Below are positions 1-7,231 of a DNA stretch of 38,203 nt, in pieces. Under the pieces are notes generated by a model that saw nothing but the letters and a program-made list of their open reading frames with translations, did no database searches and was not told where the DNA came from. The translations under genes were made by a program, and so were the position numbers. The DNA comes from UBA6022 sp035704495 (GTDB taxonomy: Bacteria > Patescibacteriota > Saccharimonadia > Saccharimonadales > Saccharimonadaceae). Each line of letters opens with the position of its first letter. The first letter of the stretch is position 1. Location of the stretch: NCBI GenBank assembly GCA_035704495.1, contig DASSWW010000014.1:1-38203 (forward strand), read 5' to 3'.

Positions 1-73
1 GCTTGCTTATTTTTCATGGGATAAAAATGTTGAAACGATCCTTAACCAAGTAAAAAGTATTTCTCAGTCGTAG
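1..73 (+). CDS. C-terminal end of a probable glycosyltransferase (partial)
   Basis: A reading frame enters from the left edge in frame 2 and stops at TAG 71-73, giving about 23 residues that begin LAYFSWDKNVETIL. A run like FSWDK near the C-terminus is common at the end of GT-B family glycosyltransferases (S-W in the last helix), and other glycosyltransferases lie downstream, so this is probably the tail of one. Too little is visible to assign a substrate. The frame has no internal stop and lies upstream of a likely promoter for the next gene. Confidence 0.45.
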   Translation, partial: LAYFSWDKNVETILNQVKSISQS

Positions 74-89
74 TTAACGACATCTCTGG

Positions 90-95
90 TACACT
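90..95 (+). promoter_or_regulatory. Extended -10 box just upstream of sucC
   Basis: TACACT preceded by TGG forms an extended -10 element. Only 7 nt separate it from the ATG at 103, so transcription would begin at or next to the start codon. No Shine-Dalgarno sequence is visible before the gene. No good -35 was found. Confidence 0.45.
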
Positions 96-102
96 GATAC
101 TT

Positions 103-1173
103 ATGAAACTGCTGGAACACGAAGCAAAAACAATTCTAAAAGCCGCTGGCGTACCGGTGCCACGGGGTACTGTGATAACGCCCCAGACTACTCCAGAACT
201 AACATTACCTGTCGTGTTAAAATCACAGGTGCCGATTGGGGGGCGTGGTAAATTAGGCGGCGTCGTGGTGGTCGAAGAAGCGGCTGAATTGGAATCTGTT
301 ATTAACCGGTTATTCGCGTTGGATATCCGTGGTTATACACCAACAACATTACTGGCCGAAGAAAAATTGGCAATCCACAATGAATATTATTTTTCGATTG
401 TCATTAACAAAGCCACGGCAAACATCGAACTGGTTGCTCATAGGAATGGTGGGGTCGAAGTCGAGGCGAACGATCATGCTAGCTTTTTGCACTTCCCCTT
501 GACTACGAACAACGCCGAGGCGGCTGGCGAGCAATTAGCCGAATACCTTGATTTGCCTGGGCAAAGTTTTGTGCTGCAAGATTTGGTCGAGAATACCTAC
601 AACTGTTTTGTACAAAATGACGCAACACTGTTAGAAATTAACCCATTAGTGTTAACTGCTGATAATAAAATCATGGCTGGCGACTGCAAAATGGAACTAG
701 ACGATGCCGCCGCGTTTCGTCACGCTGATTGGCAATTCGAAGATACGCCACGCGACACTAACTTTGTTACCCTAGACCACGACGGGACGATCGCTACTAT
801 TGCAAATGGCGCGGGCCTAGCGATGGCGACAGTTGATGCTGTGGCAGCGGCTGGTATGACGCCCGCTAACTTTTTAGATGTTGGTGGAGGTGCTAATACT
901 GCCAGTGTATTAACGGCATTTGAACGGATTATCACCTACCCGAACGTCCAAGCAATTGTAATTAATATTTTTGCAGGCATTACCCGCTGCGACGAAGTAG
1001 CCAGGGCTATTATTGCCGCCCGGCAGCAAATCGACGATTTACCACCGCTATTTATCCGTTTAGCCGGAACAAATTTTGAAGAAGCGGTAACATTACTGAC
1101 AGCAGAAAATATCACCACGCTCGCCAGCCTAGAAGAATGCCTGGCTGCCGCCAAGGAGGTTAATCATGCATAG
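103..1173 (+). CDS. sucC: Succinyl-CoA ligase (ADP-forming) beta subunit-like, ATP-grasp
   Basis: The 356-aa product is the nucleotide-binding beta subunit of a succinyl-CoA synthetase-type enzyme, which couples CoA thioester cleavage to ATP formation in the cytoplasm. It starts with the family N-terminus (KLLEHEAKTILKAAGVPVP), has the GGRGKLGGV ATP-grasp loop near residues 46-54, the metal-binding EINPL segment near residue 184, and INIFAGITRCDEVA near residue 290, which matches the family's NIFGGITRCD loop. It is about 30 residues shorter than the usual 388-aa subunit. The gene overlaps sucD by 8 nt, indicating translational coupling. Saccharibacteria are generally thought to lack a TCA cycle, so the role may be substrate-level ATP formation or another acyl-CoA substrate; that is inference. 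Confidence 0.85.
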   Translation: MKLLEHEAKTILKAAGVPVPRGTVITPQTTPELTLPVVLKSQVPIGGRGKLGGVVVVEEAAELESVINRLFALDIRGYTPTTLLAEEKLAIHNEYYFSIVINKATANIELVAHRNGGVEVEANDHASFLHFPLTTNNAEAAGEQLAEYLDLPGQSFVLQDLVENTYNCFVQNDATLLEINPLVLTADNKIMAGDCKMELDDAAAFRHADWQFEDTPRDTNFVTLDHDGTIATIANGAGLAMATVDAVAAAGMTPANFLDVGGGANTASVLTAFERIITYPNVQAIVINIFAGITRCDEVARAIIAARQQIDDLPPLFIRLAGTNFEEAVTLLTAENITTLASLEECLAAAKEVNHA

Positions 1174-2023
1174 TGAGTTATTTACCGCCAAAAACGTTAT
1201 TGTACAAGGTATCACTGGCAGCCAAGGCGCCTTTCACACCGCGGCAATGATGGCGGCCGGAACGACTATTGTCGCTGGCACCTCGCCGAATAAAGCTGGT
1301 CAAAAAGTAGATGGCGTGCCCGTATACGCCACGGTTCGTGATATTGCCGCTGATTATACGATTGATATTAGCGTCATATTTGTCCCAGCGGCATTTGCTA
1401 AATCAGCAATTACGGAAGCTGTTGACGCTGGTGTTCCACTAGTTATTTGTATTACCGAAGGCGTACCAATACATGATATGTTGCAAATTAAGCAACATAT
1501 GACAGGGAAGTCGTCGGTATTAATTGGACCAAACTGTCCCGGCGTATTACTGCCTGGTGTCAATAAATTGGGAATTATTCCGAACAGTATGGGATTAGCG
1601 GGTACAGTCGGTATCGTCAGTCGTTCTGGTACCCTGACCTACGAAGCAATGGCGGGTTTGACAGCACGCGGCGTCGGTCAAAAATACGTAATTGGTATTG
1701 GCGGCGACCCAGTGCGCGGGACTGGCTTTATTGAATGTCTGGAATTATTTGAAAACGACCCTGATGTAACGGAAATTGTAATGATTGGCGAAATTGGTGG
1801 CAACGATGAACAATTAGCAGCTAATTATATCCGTGACCATGTAACAAAACCTGTTTACGCCTACATCGCTGGCCACTCAGCCCCAGCGGGTGTGCAGCTA
1901 GGCCATGCTGGGGCTATATTAGGTGGCGAAAGTGAATCGGCAGCCGCTAAAACCACTGCGCTGGCAAAGGTTGGCGTCCACACCAGTGATAGTATCGTTC
2001 AATTAACCGAATCGCTAAAGTGA
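1166..2023 (+). CDS. sucD: Succinyl-CoA ligase alpha subunit-like
   Basis: This 285-aa protein is the CoA-binding, phosphohistidine-carrying partner of the preceding beta subunit. The N-terminal Rossmann CoA-binding domain contains VQGITGSQGAFHT (residues 12-24) and the GPNCPG motif (about 121-126). The active-site histidine is in LGHAGAILGG near residue 246, as in the E. coli enzyme. Length is normal (E. coli SucD is 289 aa). In the E. coli enzyme the segment after NCPG reads GVITPGECKIG, while here it is GVLLPGVNKLG, so a glutamate there is missing and substrate preference may differ. The ATG lies in the end of sucC after an AAGGAGG ribosome binding site at about 1154-1160. The stop is TGA, which supports the standard code. 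Confidence 0.9.
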   Translation: MHSELFTAKNVIVQGITGSQGAFHTAAMMAAGTTIVAGTSPNKAGQKVDGVPVYATVRDIAADYTIDISVIFVPAAFAKSAITEAVDAGVPLVICITEGVPIHDMLQIKQHMTGKSSVLIGPNCPGVLLPGVNKLGIIPNSMGLAGTVGIVSRSGTLTYEAMAGLTARGVGQKYVIGIGGDPVRGTGFIECLELFENDPDVTEIVMIGEIGGNDEQLAANYIRDHVTKPVYAYIAGHSAPAGVQLGHAGAILGGESESAAAKTTALAKVGVHTSDSIVQLTESLK

Positions 2024-2029
2024 TATACT
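2024..2029 (+). promoter_or_regulatory. Extended -10 (TGA-TATACT) before the GT2 gene
   Basis: TATACT, preceded by TGA, overlaps the end of sucD and sits 7 nt before the ATG at 2037. The predicted start of transcription is the A of the ATG, so the mRNA would be leaderless. No Shine-Dalgarno sequence is visible. Confidence 0.5.
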
Positions 2030-2036
2030 AAAAACA

Positions 2037-2987
2037 ATGAAAACGCCTAAAAAAATCAGTGTCCTTATCCCTGCCTACAACGAACAGGCTGTGCTGCGTC
2101 ATCTGTACGAACGCTTGGATAAATTAGCTGGTGAAACGACCGATTACCAATTTGAGTTTTTGTTCGTAAATGACGGAAGCCGCGATAAAACCCTAGAAAT
2201 TATTAAAGCTTACGCCGAAAAAGATACCCGGATAGCCTATATTAACCTGTCGCGTAATTTTGGCAAAGAAACGGCAATGATTGCCGGATTTGATTATGTT
2301 ACCGGTGATGCAACAGTAGTAATTGACGCTGATTTACAAGATCCACCCGAACTGATTCCTCAGATGATTGAATATTGGGAACAGGGCTATGACGATGTCT
2401 ACGCCAAACGAAGTAGCCGCCAAGGTGAAACCTGGTTTAAAAAAGCTACGTCGAGTGCCTTTTACAAAATATTACAGCGTTCAACCCGCATTCCTATCCA
2501 AAAAGACACCGGTGACTTTCGTTTACTAGACAAACGCTGCGTCGAAGCCTTGCGCCAAATGCGTGAAACTCAGCGCTACACCAAGGGTATGTTTAGCTGG
2601 ATTGGTTACAAGAAAAAAGAACTGACCTATATTCGCGATCCGCGCGCTGCTGGTGAGAGTAAGTGGAATTATCTTCGATTGGCCGACCTGGCGATTGAAG
2701 GAATTGTTTCGTTTACGACAGCGCCACTACGCATATCGTCGTTTATTGGTATCGTTACGTCGTTTTTAGCGTTTGCCTATATAGTGTATTTGGTCGTCGA
2801 TACAATTTTATACGGATCTGATTTGGCTGGTTATCCATCGATGATGGCAGTGATTTTGTTCCTAGGTGGTGTCCAATTATTATCCTTAGGTGTTATTGGT
2901 GAATACATCGGACGAATTTTTAACGAAACCAAAGACCGACCGCTATACCTTGTCGAGGAATATCACGCTGGTGGCGATTCAAAATAA
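2037..2987 (+). CDS. Family 2 glycosyltransferase, GtrB/DPM1-like, membrane-anchored
   Basis: The 316-aa protein has a GT-A catalytic domain: KISVLIPAYNE at the N-terminus, FVNDGSRDKT near residue 43, and the metal-binding DADLQDPPE motif near residue 97. Two C-terminal membrane segments follow (about 233-258 and 269-292). This architecture is typical of polyisoprenyl-phosphate glycosyltransferases (GtrB, ArnC, dolichol-phosphate mannose synthase) that load a sugar onto a lipid carrier on the inner face of the membrane. The two GtrA-like genes directly downstream are the expected flippase partners. The sugar cannot be told from sequence. It probably acts in cell-surface glycan modification. 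Confidence 0.88.
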   Translation: MKTPKKISVLIPAYNEQAVLRHLYERLDKLAGETTDYQFEFLFVNDGSRDKTLEIIKAYAEKDTRIAYINLSRNFGKETAMIAGFDYVTGDATVVIDADLQDPPELIPQMIEYWEQGYDDVYAKRSSRQGETWFKKATSSAFYKILQRSTRIPIQKDTGDFRLLDKRCVEALRQMRETQRYTKGMFSWIGYKKKELTYIRDPRAAGESKWNYLRLADLAIEGIVSFTTAPLRISSFIGIVTSFLAFAYIVYLVVDTILYGSDLAGYPSMMAVILFLGGVQLLSLGVIGEYIGRIFNETKDRPLYLVEEYHAGGDSK

Positions 2988-3387
2988 AACTGAAAAGATG
3001 CGTTTTGGTATCGTTGGTGTTGCTAACACGACGATTGATTTTGGTATTCTACTAACCCTGACTTCGTTTGGCGTTCCGGCGGTGGTTGCCAACTACCCAT
3101 CTGCCACTACGGCAGTTGTGTTTAGTTTTTTTGCTAATAAAAAATATACCTTTAACGCTACCGGTGCTAATTTACGGCGTGAAATCGCCCTATTCCTCTT
3201 TTTTACATTGTTTGCTGTTTGGGTGTTACAACCATTAACCATCCTGTTCGCCCAGTACATCCTAACTCCATTCGCTTTACCTGCTACTGTATCTGTCGTT
3301 ATTGCAAAGGTCGCCGCTACCGCCGTAACGTTGGTATGGAACTACACCACTTATTCTCGGTACGTGTTTACGAAAAATAATCGGTAG
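2971..3387 (+). CDS. GtrA-like membrane protein (copy 1)
   Basis: A four-helix GtrA-type protein, a family thought to flip polyprenyl-linked sugars made by GtrB-type transferases. I chose GTG 2971, which overlaps the GT2 gene by 17 nt and gives 138 aa, exactly the length of the paralogue downstream; the N-termini then align (KTEKMRFGIVG with TPKKVKFSLVS). ATG 2998 is an alternative start. Hydrophobic helices lie at about residues 12-30, 40-58, 70-97 and 105-125, and the motif FFANKKYTF matches FFASKKYAF in the next gene. Confidence 0.75.
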   Translation: MAIQNKTEKMRFGIVGVANTTIDFGILLTLTSFGVPAVVANYPSATTAVVFSFFANKKYTFNATGANLRREIALFLFFTLFAVWVLQPLTILFAQYILTPFALPATVSVVIAKVAATAVTLVWNYTTYSRYVFTKNNR

Positions 3388-3392
3388 TATAA

Positions 3393-3809
3393 ATGAGCGT
3401 TACTGATATTACCCCTAAAAAAGTAAAATTCAGTCTGGTCAGTGCTATTAGTACGACAATAGATTTTACTATTTTGTTAGTACTGACAGGTTTTGGTTTG
3501 CCATTGATTGCTGCTAATTACATTTCGTCTTCGATAGCATTTGTTTTTAGTTTCTTTGCCAGTAAAAAATACGCTTTTGAGACTCCCGATCATCATATTA
3601 AACGCGAAGCAATCCCGTTTATAGTAGTTACCTTGTCGGGTATTTGGTTACTTCAGCCGCTGATAATATGGCTACTTGAGCCGATTATCGGTCAGTTCGG
3701 TATTCATGCGGTATTGGTTATCGTACTTGCCAAAGCCGCTGCCTCATCAGTTACCTTCGTTTGGAATTACCTATTTTATAGTCGACTAGTGTTCAAGAAA
3801 AAGAAGTAA
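3393..3809 (+). CDS. GtrA-like membrane protein (copy 2)
   Basis: This 138-aa paralogue starts 5 nt after the first GtrA-like gene. It shares the layout and many residues: TTIDF near the first helix, FFASKKYAF in the middle loop, WLLQPL and a C-terminal TFVWNYLFYSRLVFKKK matching TLVWNYTTYSRYVFTKN. The two probably arose by tandem duplication and could act as a heterodimer or serve different lipid-linked sugars; this is inference. The C-terminus is strongly basic, as expected for a cytoplasmic tail. Confidence 0.78.
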   Translation: MSVTDITPKKVKFSLVSAISTTIDFTILLVLTGFGLPLIAANYISSSIAFVFSFFASKKYAFETPDHHIKREAIPFIVVTLSGIWLLQPLIIWLLEPIIGQFGIHAVLVIVLAKAAASSVTFVWNYLFYSRLVFKKKK

Positions 3810-3811
3810 CG

Positions 3812-3817
3812 TATACT
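3812..3817 (+). promoter_or_regulatory. -10 box (TATACT) before the GT4 gene
   Basis: TATACT directly follows the stop codon of the second GtrA gene and lies 10 nt before the ATG at 3828. An overlapping TATAGT at 3821-3826 is possible but too close. No Shine-Dalgarno site is seen, so the mRNA leader would be at most a few nucleotides. Confidence 0.4.
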
Positions 3818-3827
3818 ATATATAGTT

Positions 3828-4919
3828 ATGCATATTGTTATTGATGCACGTATTATCAATTCGACAACTGGTCGTTATGTCGAGCGGCTACTGCATTATT
3901 TGCAGCAAGTCGATAGAGCTAATCACTATACCGTACTAGTACCAACCAAAGATTTAAACTACTGGGTGCCAACAGAGGGTAATTTTTCTGTTAAAACTGC
4001 TGATTTTTCGAATTACTCCCTCGACGAGCAAATCGGTTTTAAAAAACGGTTGGATAGCTTGAAGCCGGATTTGGTACATTTTTGCATGCCTCAACAACCT
4101 ATTTTTTATACCGGCGCCTGTGTCACTACGTTTCATGATTTAACCCTGTTAGACACCTATAATTCAGATAAAAACTGGTTCGTCTATCATGCAAAACAAT
4201 TGGTTGGACGATTAGTGTTTACGGTTGCAGCCAGAACCAGCCGACATATCATTACCCCAACACTGTATACGAAACAGCAAGTCAGCACCCGTCTAAAAAT
4301 AGAATCGAGTAAAATTACCGTCACCTATGAAGCCGCCGATATAGCCACAACGACACCACAGGAATACGAGCAACCGTTTCAAGAATTTATTATGTATGTC
4401 GGCCAACAAAGTGATTATAAAAATATCAAGCGCCTAGGTGACGCTCATCAAAAACTCCTGGCAACGCGTCCAGGTTTGGGGTTGCTACTTGTTGGTAGTA
4501 AAAACGCTTCAGCCCTAAAAAATGAAGCTTACTTTACAAAACAAGGTTATAAAAACATTCGTTTTACTGGTTTTGTCGACGACAATCAGCTAGCTTGGTT
4601 GTTTAAAAATTGCCAGGCGTACGTTTTTCCGTCGCTTATGGAAGGTTTTGGTTTGCCAGGACTCGAGGCAATGAGTAACGGTGCGCCGATTGTTAGTAGT
4701 AACGCCACTTGCTTACCCGAAGTATATAGCGATGCCGCCCACTATTTCAACCCAACAGAGGTTGATGATATCGCCCGGGCAATTAATGACGTTTTAGTTA
4801 ATCCTGAGTTACGAGATAGTTTGATTTCAAAAGGTTACCGACAGGTGCGAAAATATTCATGGCTACGGATGGCCGAGCAGACACACACTGTTTATATGAA
4901 TATATTAAATAAATCGTAG
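3828..4919 (+). CDS. GT4-family (GT-B fold) glycosyltransferase
   Basis: The 363-aa protein has the two Rossmann halves of GT-B enzymes. The N-terminal acceptor domain contains HFCMPQQP and TTFHDLTLL near residues 85-110. The C-terminal donor domain has FIMYVGQQSDYKNIKRL near residue 188, a typical start of the glycosyl transferases group 1 domain, and the EX7E motif in FPSLMEGFGLPGLEAMSNG near residue 270. The end YSWLRMAEQT is typical. It transfers a sugar from a nucleotide donor, probably in surface polysaccharide or glycolipid synthesis together with the GT2/GtrA genes upstream. It converges on jag with only 4 nt between the stops. Confidence 0.87.
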   Translation: MHIVIDARIINSTTGRYVERLLHYLQQVDRANHYTVLVPTKDLNYWVPTEGNFSVKTADFSNYSLDEQIGFKKRLDSLKPDLVHFCMPQQPIFYTGACVTTFHDLTLLDTYNSDKNWFVYHAKQLVGRLVFTVAARTSRHIITPTLYTKQQVSTRLKIESSKITVTYEAADIATTTPQEYEQPFQEFIMYVGQQSDYKNIKRLGDAHQKLLATRPGLGLLLVGSKNASALKNEAYFTKQGYKNIRFTGFVDDNQLAWLFKNCQAYVFPSLMEGFGLPGLEAMSNGAPIVSSNATCLPEVYSDAAHYFNPTEVDDIARAINDVLVNPELRDSLISKGYRQVRKYSWLRMAEQTHTVYMNILNKS

Positions 4920-4923
4920 TTAT

Positions 4924-5385
4924 TTACGAGCTTTTTTGAGCGATGATTATACGACGATCACGACCTTCGCCTTCAGAAAATGTATGGACATCTTCGTATT
5001 CGCTAGCAACGTGATGAACAATACGTCGATCGGCAGCGTTCAAATCACCAACGAACGAATCGCCAGTCTGACGGACGTTTTCAATCCATTCACGTGCCTG
5101 GACAGCAACTTTTTCAGCTCGCTGCTTTTTATAACCGCCGATATCGACATTTACTCTAGAAACTTCGGCGTTTTTATTACGAAGTGTCGTCGAAATAATA
5201 TACTGCAAACTACGTAATGTCTCGGCGTTCCGACCAATCAGAATGCTGTTCAAGTCAGACGTTGGGACGTCTAATTCAATTACTTCCTCATGGCAATCAG
5301 CATCGACAGTAACGTTGATACCGAAAAATGAGATGATATCTTCTAGATATTTTTTTGCAAATTCGATTGATTCGTTCTGGTTCAT
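4924..5385 (-). CDS. jag: KH-R3H RNA-binding protein (Jag/KhpB)
   Basis: This 153-aa protein has a KH domain with the GxxG-type loop in ILIGRNAETLRSLQ (about residues 48-61) and a C-terminal R3H domain with AADRRIVHH (R-x3-H) near residues 116-124. It therefore belongs to the SpoIIIJ-associated Jag/KhpB family of single-stranded RNA binders that affect cell elongation and division in Gram-positive bacteria. The usual N-terminal Jag_N domain is missing. Its ATG overlaps the yidC stop by 4 nt (ATGA), so translation is coupled to yidC, the classic yidC-jag pairing. Confidence 0.88.
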   Translation of the reverse strand: MNQNESIEFAKKYLEDIISFFGINVTVDADCHEEVIELDVPTSDLNSILIGRNAETLRSLQYIISTTLRNKNAEVSRVNVDIGGYKKQRAEKVAVQAREWIENVRQTGDSFVGDLNAADRRIVHHVASEYEDVHTFSEGEGRDRRIIIAQKSS

Positions 5386-6335
5386 TTTTTTCTCGCTTTC
5401 TTTGACGGTGTATCTTTGGCTTTGATACGAGTAATCGTCGCGGTTTTAGCAGATTTTTGACGCGCCTTGGCGGTGGCTTTTTTGTGTGGTGTTTTGACAG
5501 GTGCTTCATCGGCAATATCTTCTAGCTCTTCCTCATCCTTTTTCAGAAGTCGACTTTGCTGAATCACCGCAACAATGTTTGAAGTAACGTAATACAAGGC
5601 AATTGCGCCCGGTAGGCTGATCATAATAAAGAACATAAAGAACGGCATGACTCGCATCATTTTTGTCATGACGATTGCGTTCATTTCGGCTTGGTCGGAT
5701 TGCTTGCCTTCGGCGGCCTCGGCCATCACATCACGTAAACGTTTTTTAGATTCGGCGTGTGGCATCGTTTGTTTGCCCATAATGTACTGGGTATATGCAG
5801 CCACAACAGCCAGCAAAATAAGGAAAACGTCGACACCGTCAGTTGTAAAAGCTGCTTGGGTTAGATTAACGACACCTAGAAAGTATTCATTAAACTGATC
5901 GGGGTTTTGAATTAAATCTTTGATCGGTGCAATGGTTTCCATAAAATTATAGGTAAACCGTTCGATTTCTTCGCGGTGCGAAGTAAAGATTTGAATAACA
6001 CTATAAAGCGCGATAAAGATTGGTAGCTGGATAAATAGAAGGCCAATCGAACGAAACGGATTAATACCGTTCTGCTTGTACAGTTCCAGCATCTGCATGC
6101 TTTCTTGCTGCTTATTGCCTTTACTTTGTTTTTTAATCCGCGCCAGTTGTGGCTGCAGTTTTTTCATAGCCTGTGTCTGATGCAACTGCTTTTTAACCAG
6201 TGGATACAGCGCAAACCGAACAAAGATAGTAAAGATAATAATACTTATCCCAAAATCACCGCCAGGAATGATGCTATACAATCCAATCAACAGGTTAAAG
6301 ATTGGCTGCACAATTAAGATATCGAAAATATTCAC
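5382..6335 (-). CDS. yidC: Membrane protein insertase YidC/Oxa1 family
   Basis: The 317-aa protein carries the conserved YidC core: an N-terminal membrane segment, a second segment containing FVRFALYPLVKKQL with the conserved hydrophilic-groove arginine near residue 38, a basic cytoplasmic coiled-coil hairpin (about 50-90), and further membrane segments near 92-112, 160-185 and 218-245. It inserts proteins into the cytoplasmic membrane. The long periplasmic domain of Gram-negative YidC is absent, as in Gram-positive SpoIIIJ. The tail is very basic (KKATAKARQK, KKARKK), suggesting ribosome contact. The start is GTG with a GGAG 8 nt upstream. A yidD gene is not present between rnpA and yidC. 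Confidence 0.9.
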   Translation of the reverse strand: MNIFDILIVQPIFNLLIGLYSIIPGGDFGISIIIFTIFVRFALYPLVKKQLHQTQAMKKLQPQLARIKKQSKGNKQQESMQMLELYKQNGINPFRSIGLLFIQLPIFIALYSVIQIFTSHREEIERFTYNFMETIAPIKDLIQNPDQFNEYFLGVVNLTQAAFTTDGVDVFLILLAVVAAYTQYIMGKQTMPHAESKKRLRDVMAEAAEGKQSDQAEMNAIVMTKMMRVMPFFMFFIMISLPGAIALYYVTSNIVAVIQQSRLLKKDEEELEDIADEAPVKTPHKKATAKARQKSAKTATITRIKAKDTPSKKARKK

Positions 6336-6387
6336 GCTTTAAAACTCCAGAAAACTATATTGTTACTATTATACCAGTTTTTGGCAA

Positions 6388-6735
6388 CTACTTATACAGA
6401 TTTGCCTGTGTAAATAATTGACGAATCGTTTCTGTCAGTTCGTCTGCTGGTAAATGCATTACTTCACTAGAAAACACCATGATCGCCACGTCGTGAGCCT
6501 GAGGGATAGCCGGTAGTTCATGACGGACGATTTCATAAATACGACGACGAATGCGATTACGTCCGACAGCGCTCTTGTGTACTTTTTTACTCACCACGAC
6601 GGCGAATCGCGAGTTTTTACGATGCGGGTTATGCGTGTATTTGATGGTAATTAAATGAGAACGAATCGCCTGCCCGTTTTTATAAACGAAACGCAAACTA
6701 CCATGACCATGAAAACGATGAGAAAACGATAACAT
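6388..6735 (-). CDS. rnpA: Ribonuclease P protein component
   Basis: The 115-aa basic protein has the family N-terminus (LSFSHRFHGHGSLRFVYKNGQ) and the RNR-type signature in KSAVGRNRIRRRIYEIVR at about residues 52-69. It is the protein cofactor that helps RNase P RNA cut the 5' leader from pre-tRNA. It lies between rpmH and yidC, the standard order. A hairpin separates it from rpmH and a TATAAT lies 12 nt before its ATG, so it may have its own near-leaderless transcript. No clear Shine-Dalgarno sequence is visible. Confidence 0.9.
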   Translation of the reverse strand: MLSFSHRFHGHGSLRFVYKNGQAIRSHLITIKYTHNPHRKNSRFAVVVSKKVHKSAVGRNRIRRRIYEIVRHELPAIPQAHDVAIMVFSSEVMHLPADELTETIRQLFTQANLYK

Positions 6736-6747
6736 AAATTATTTCTT

Positions 6748-6753
6748 ATTATA
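6748..6753 (-). promoter_or_regulatory. -10 box (TATAAT) for rnpA
   Basis: Read on the minus strand, a consensus TATAAT lies 12 nt before the rnpA ATG. The predicted transcript start leaves about 6 nt of leader. No clear -35 was found. Confidence 0.4.
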
Positions 6754-6775
6754 CGCTACAAATAGTGTGCAAAAT

Positions 6776-6811
6776 AAAATACGCCTGTCGTTTATCACTT
6801 AGGCGTATTTT
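6776..6811. terminator. Hairpin between rpmH and rnpA
   Basis: An 11-bp perfect inverted repeat (AAAATACGCCT / AGGCGTATTTT) with a 14-nt loop is flanked by A/T tracts on both sides. On the minus strand it lies 13 nt after the rpmH stop and ends in a T-rich run, so it is a likely intrinsic terminator or attenuator limiting read-through into rnpA. Confidence 0.7.
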
Positions 6812-6824
6812 TCTGTTCATTGTA

Positions 6825-6962
6825 TTAAACAGTAAGTTGAGCGCGGCCTTTGATGCGGCGTCGCTTGATCACCGCGCGGCCAGCTTTTGTGGCAACACGA
6901 GCACGGAAGCCGTGGGTACGGGCGCGGTGACGAGTGTGTGGTTGGTGAGTTCGTTTTGGCAT
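6825..6962 (-). CDS. rpmH: 50S ribosomal protein L34
   Basis: A 45-aa, very basic frame on the minus strand reads MPKRTHQPHTRHRARTHGF and continues with RARVATKAGRAVIKRRRIKG, the characteristic L34 sequence (the usual form is MKRTFQPSxxxRxRxHGFRxRM). Length is normal for L34. It is the first gene of the rpmH-rnpA-yidC-jag block and faces dnaA across the probable origin. A promoter with -35 and -10 boxes ends 9 nt before its ATG and no ribosome binding site is visible. Confidence 0.95.
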   Translation of the reverse strand: MPKRTHQPHTRHRARTHGFRARVATKAGRAVIKRRRIKGRAQLTV

Positions 6963-7231
6963 ATCCGTTCTATTGTACCGATTTCATCTGTTTTTGACAA
7001 GGAAAACCTTGTTTTTATGAATTATCTGTTATCTAATATAATAAAAGTATCCACAGTTATGCGACCTTTATCCACATATTTATAGAGGTAAGGAATAATT
7101 GTGGATAACTACCACCTCTATTTCATCCCTCATTAATGCGCTCCATTATAGTTGTGGAAAACTACGGCTCAATGTATAGTTGATAACAACACAAATTCAC
7201 AAAATTGGTTACCAGGGGAAGGTTTTTACAC
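6963..7231. other. oriC: Probable chromosomal replication origin (oriC)
   Basis: This 269-bp stretch separates rpmH from dnaA and contains DnaA boxes (consensus TTATCCACA): a perfect one at 7068-7076 (+), a perfect one at 7100-7108 (-), and single-mismatch boxes at 7047-7055 (+) and 7153-7161 (-). An AT-rich tract at about 7010-7046, next to the first box, could be the unwinding element. The gene order rpmH-oriC-dnaA-dnaN-recF and the divergence of flanking genes support an origin. A GC-skew plot of the whole genome would settle it. Confidence 0.7.
6972..7000 (-). promoter_or_regulatory. rpmH promoter (TTGTCA-17-TACAAT)
   Basis: On the minus strand TTGTCA (6995-7000) and TACAAT (6972-6977) are separated by exactly 17 nt. 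The -10 box is 9 nt from the rpmH ATG, so the leader would be only about 3 nt. Confidence 0.6.
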
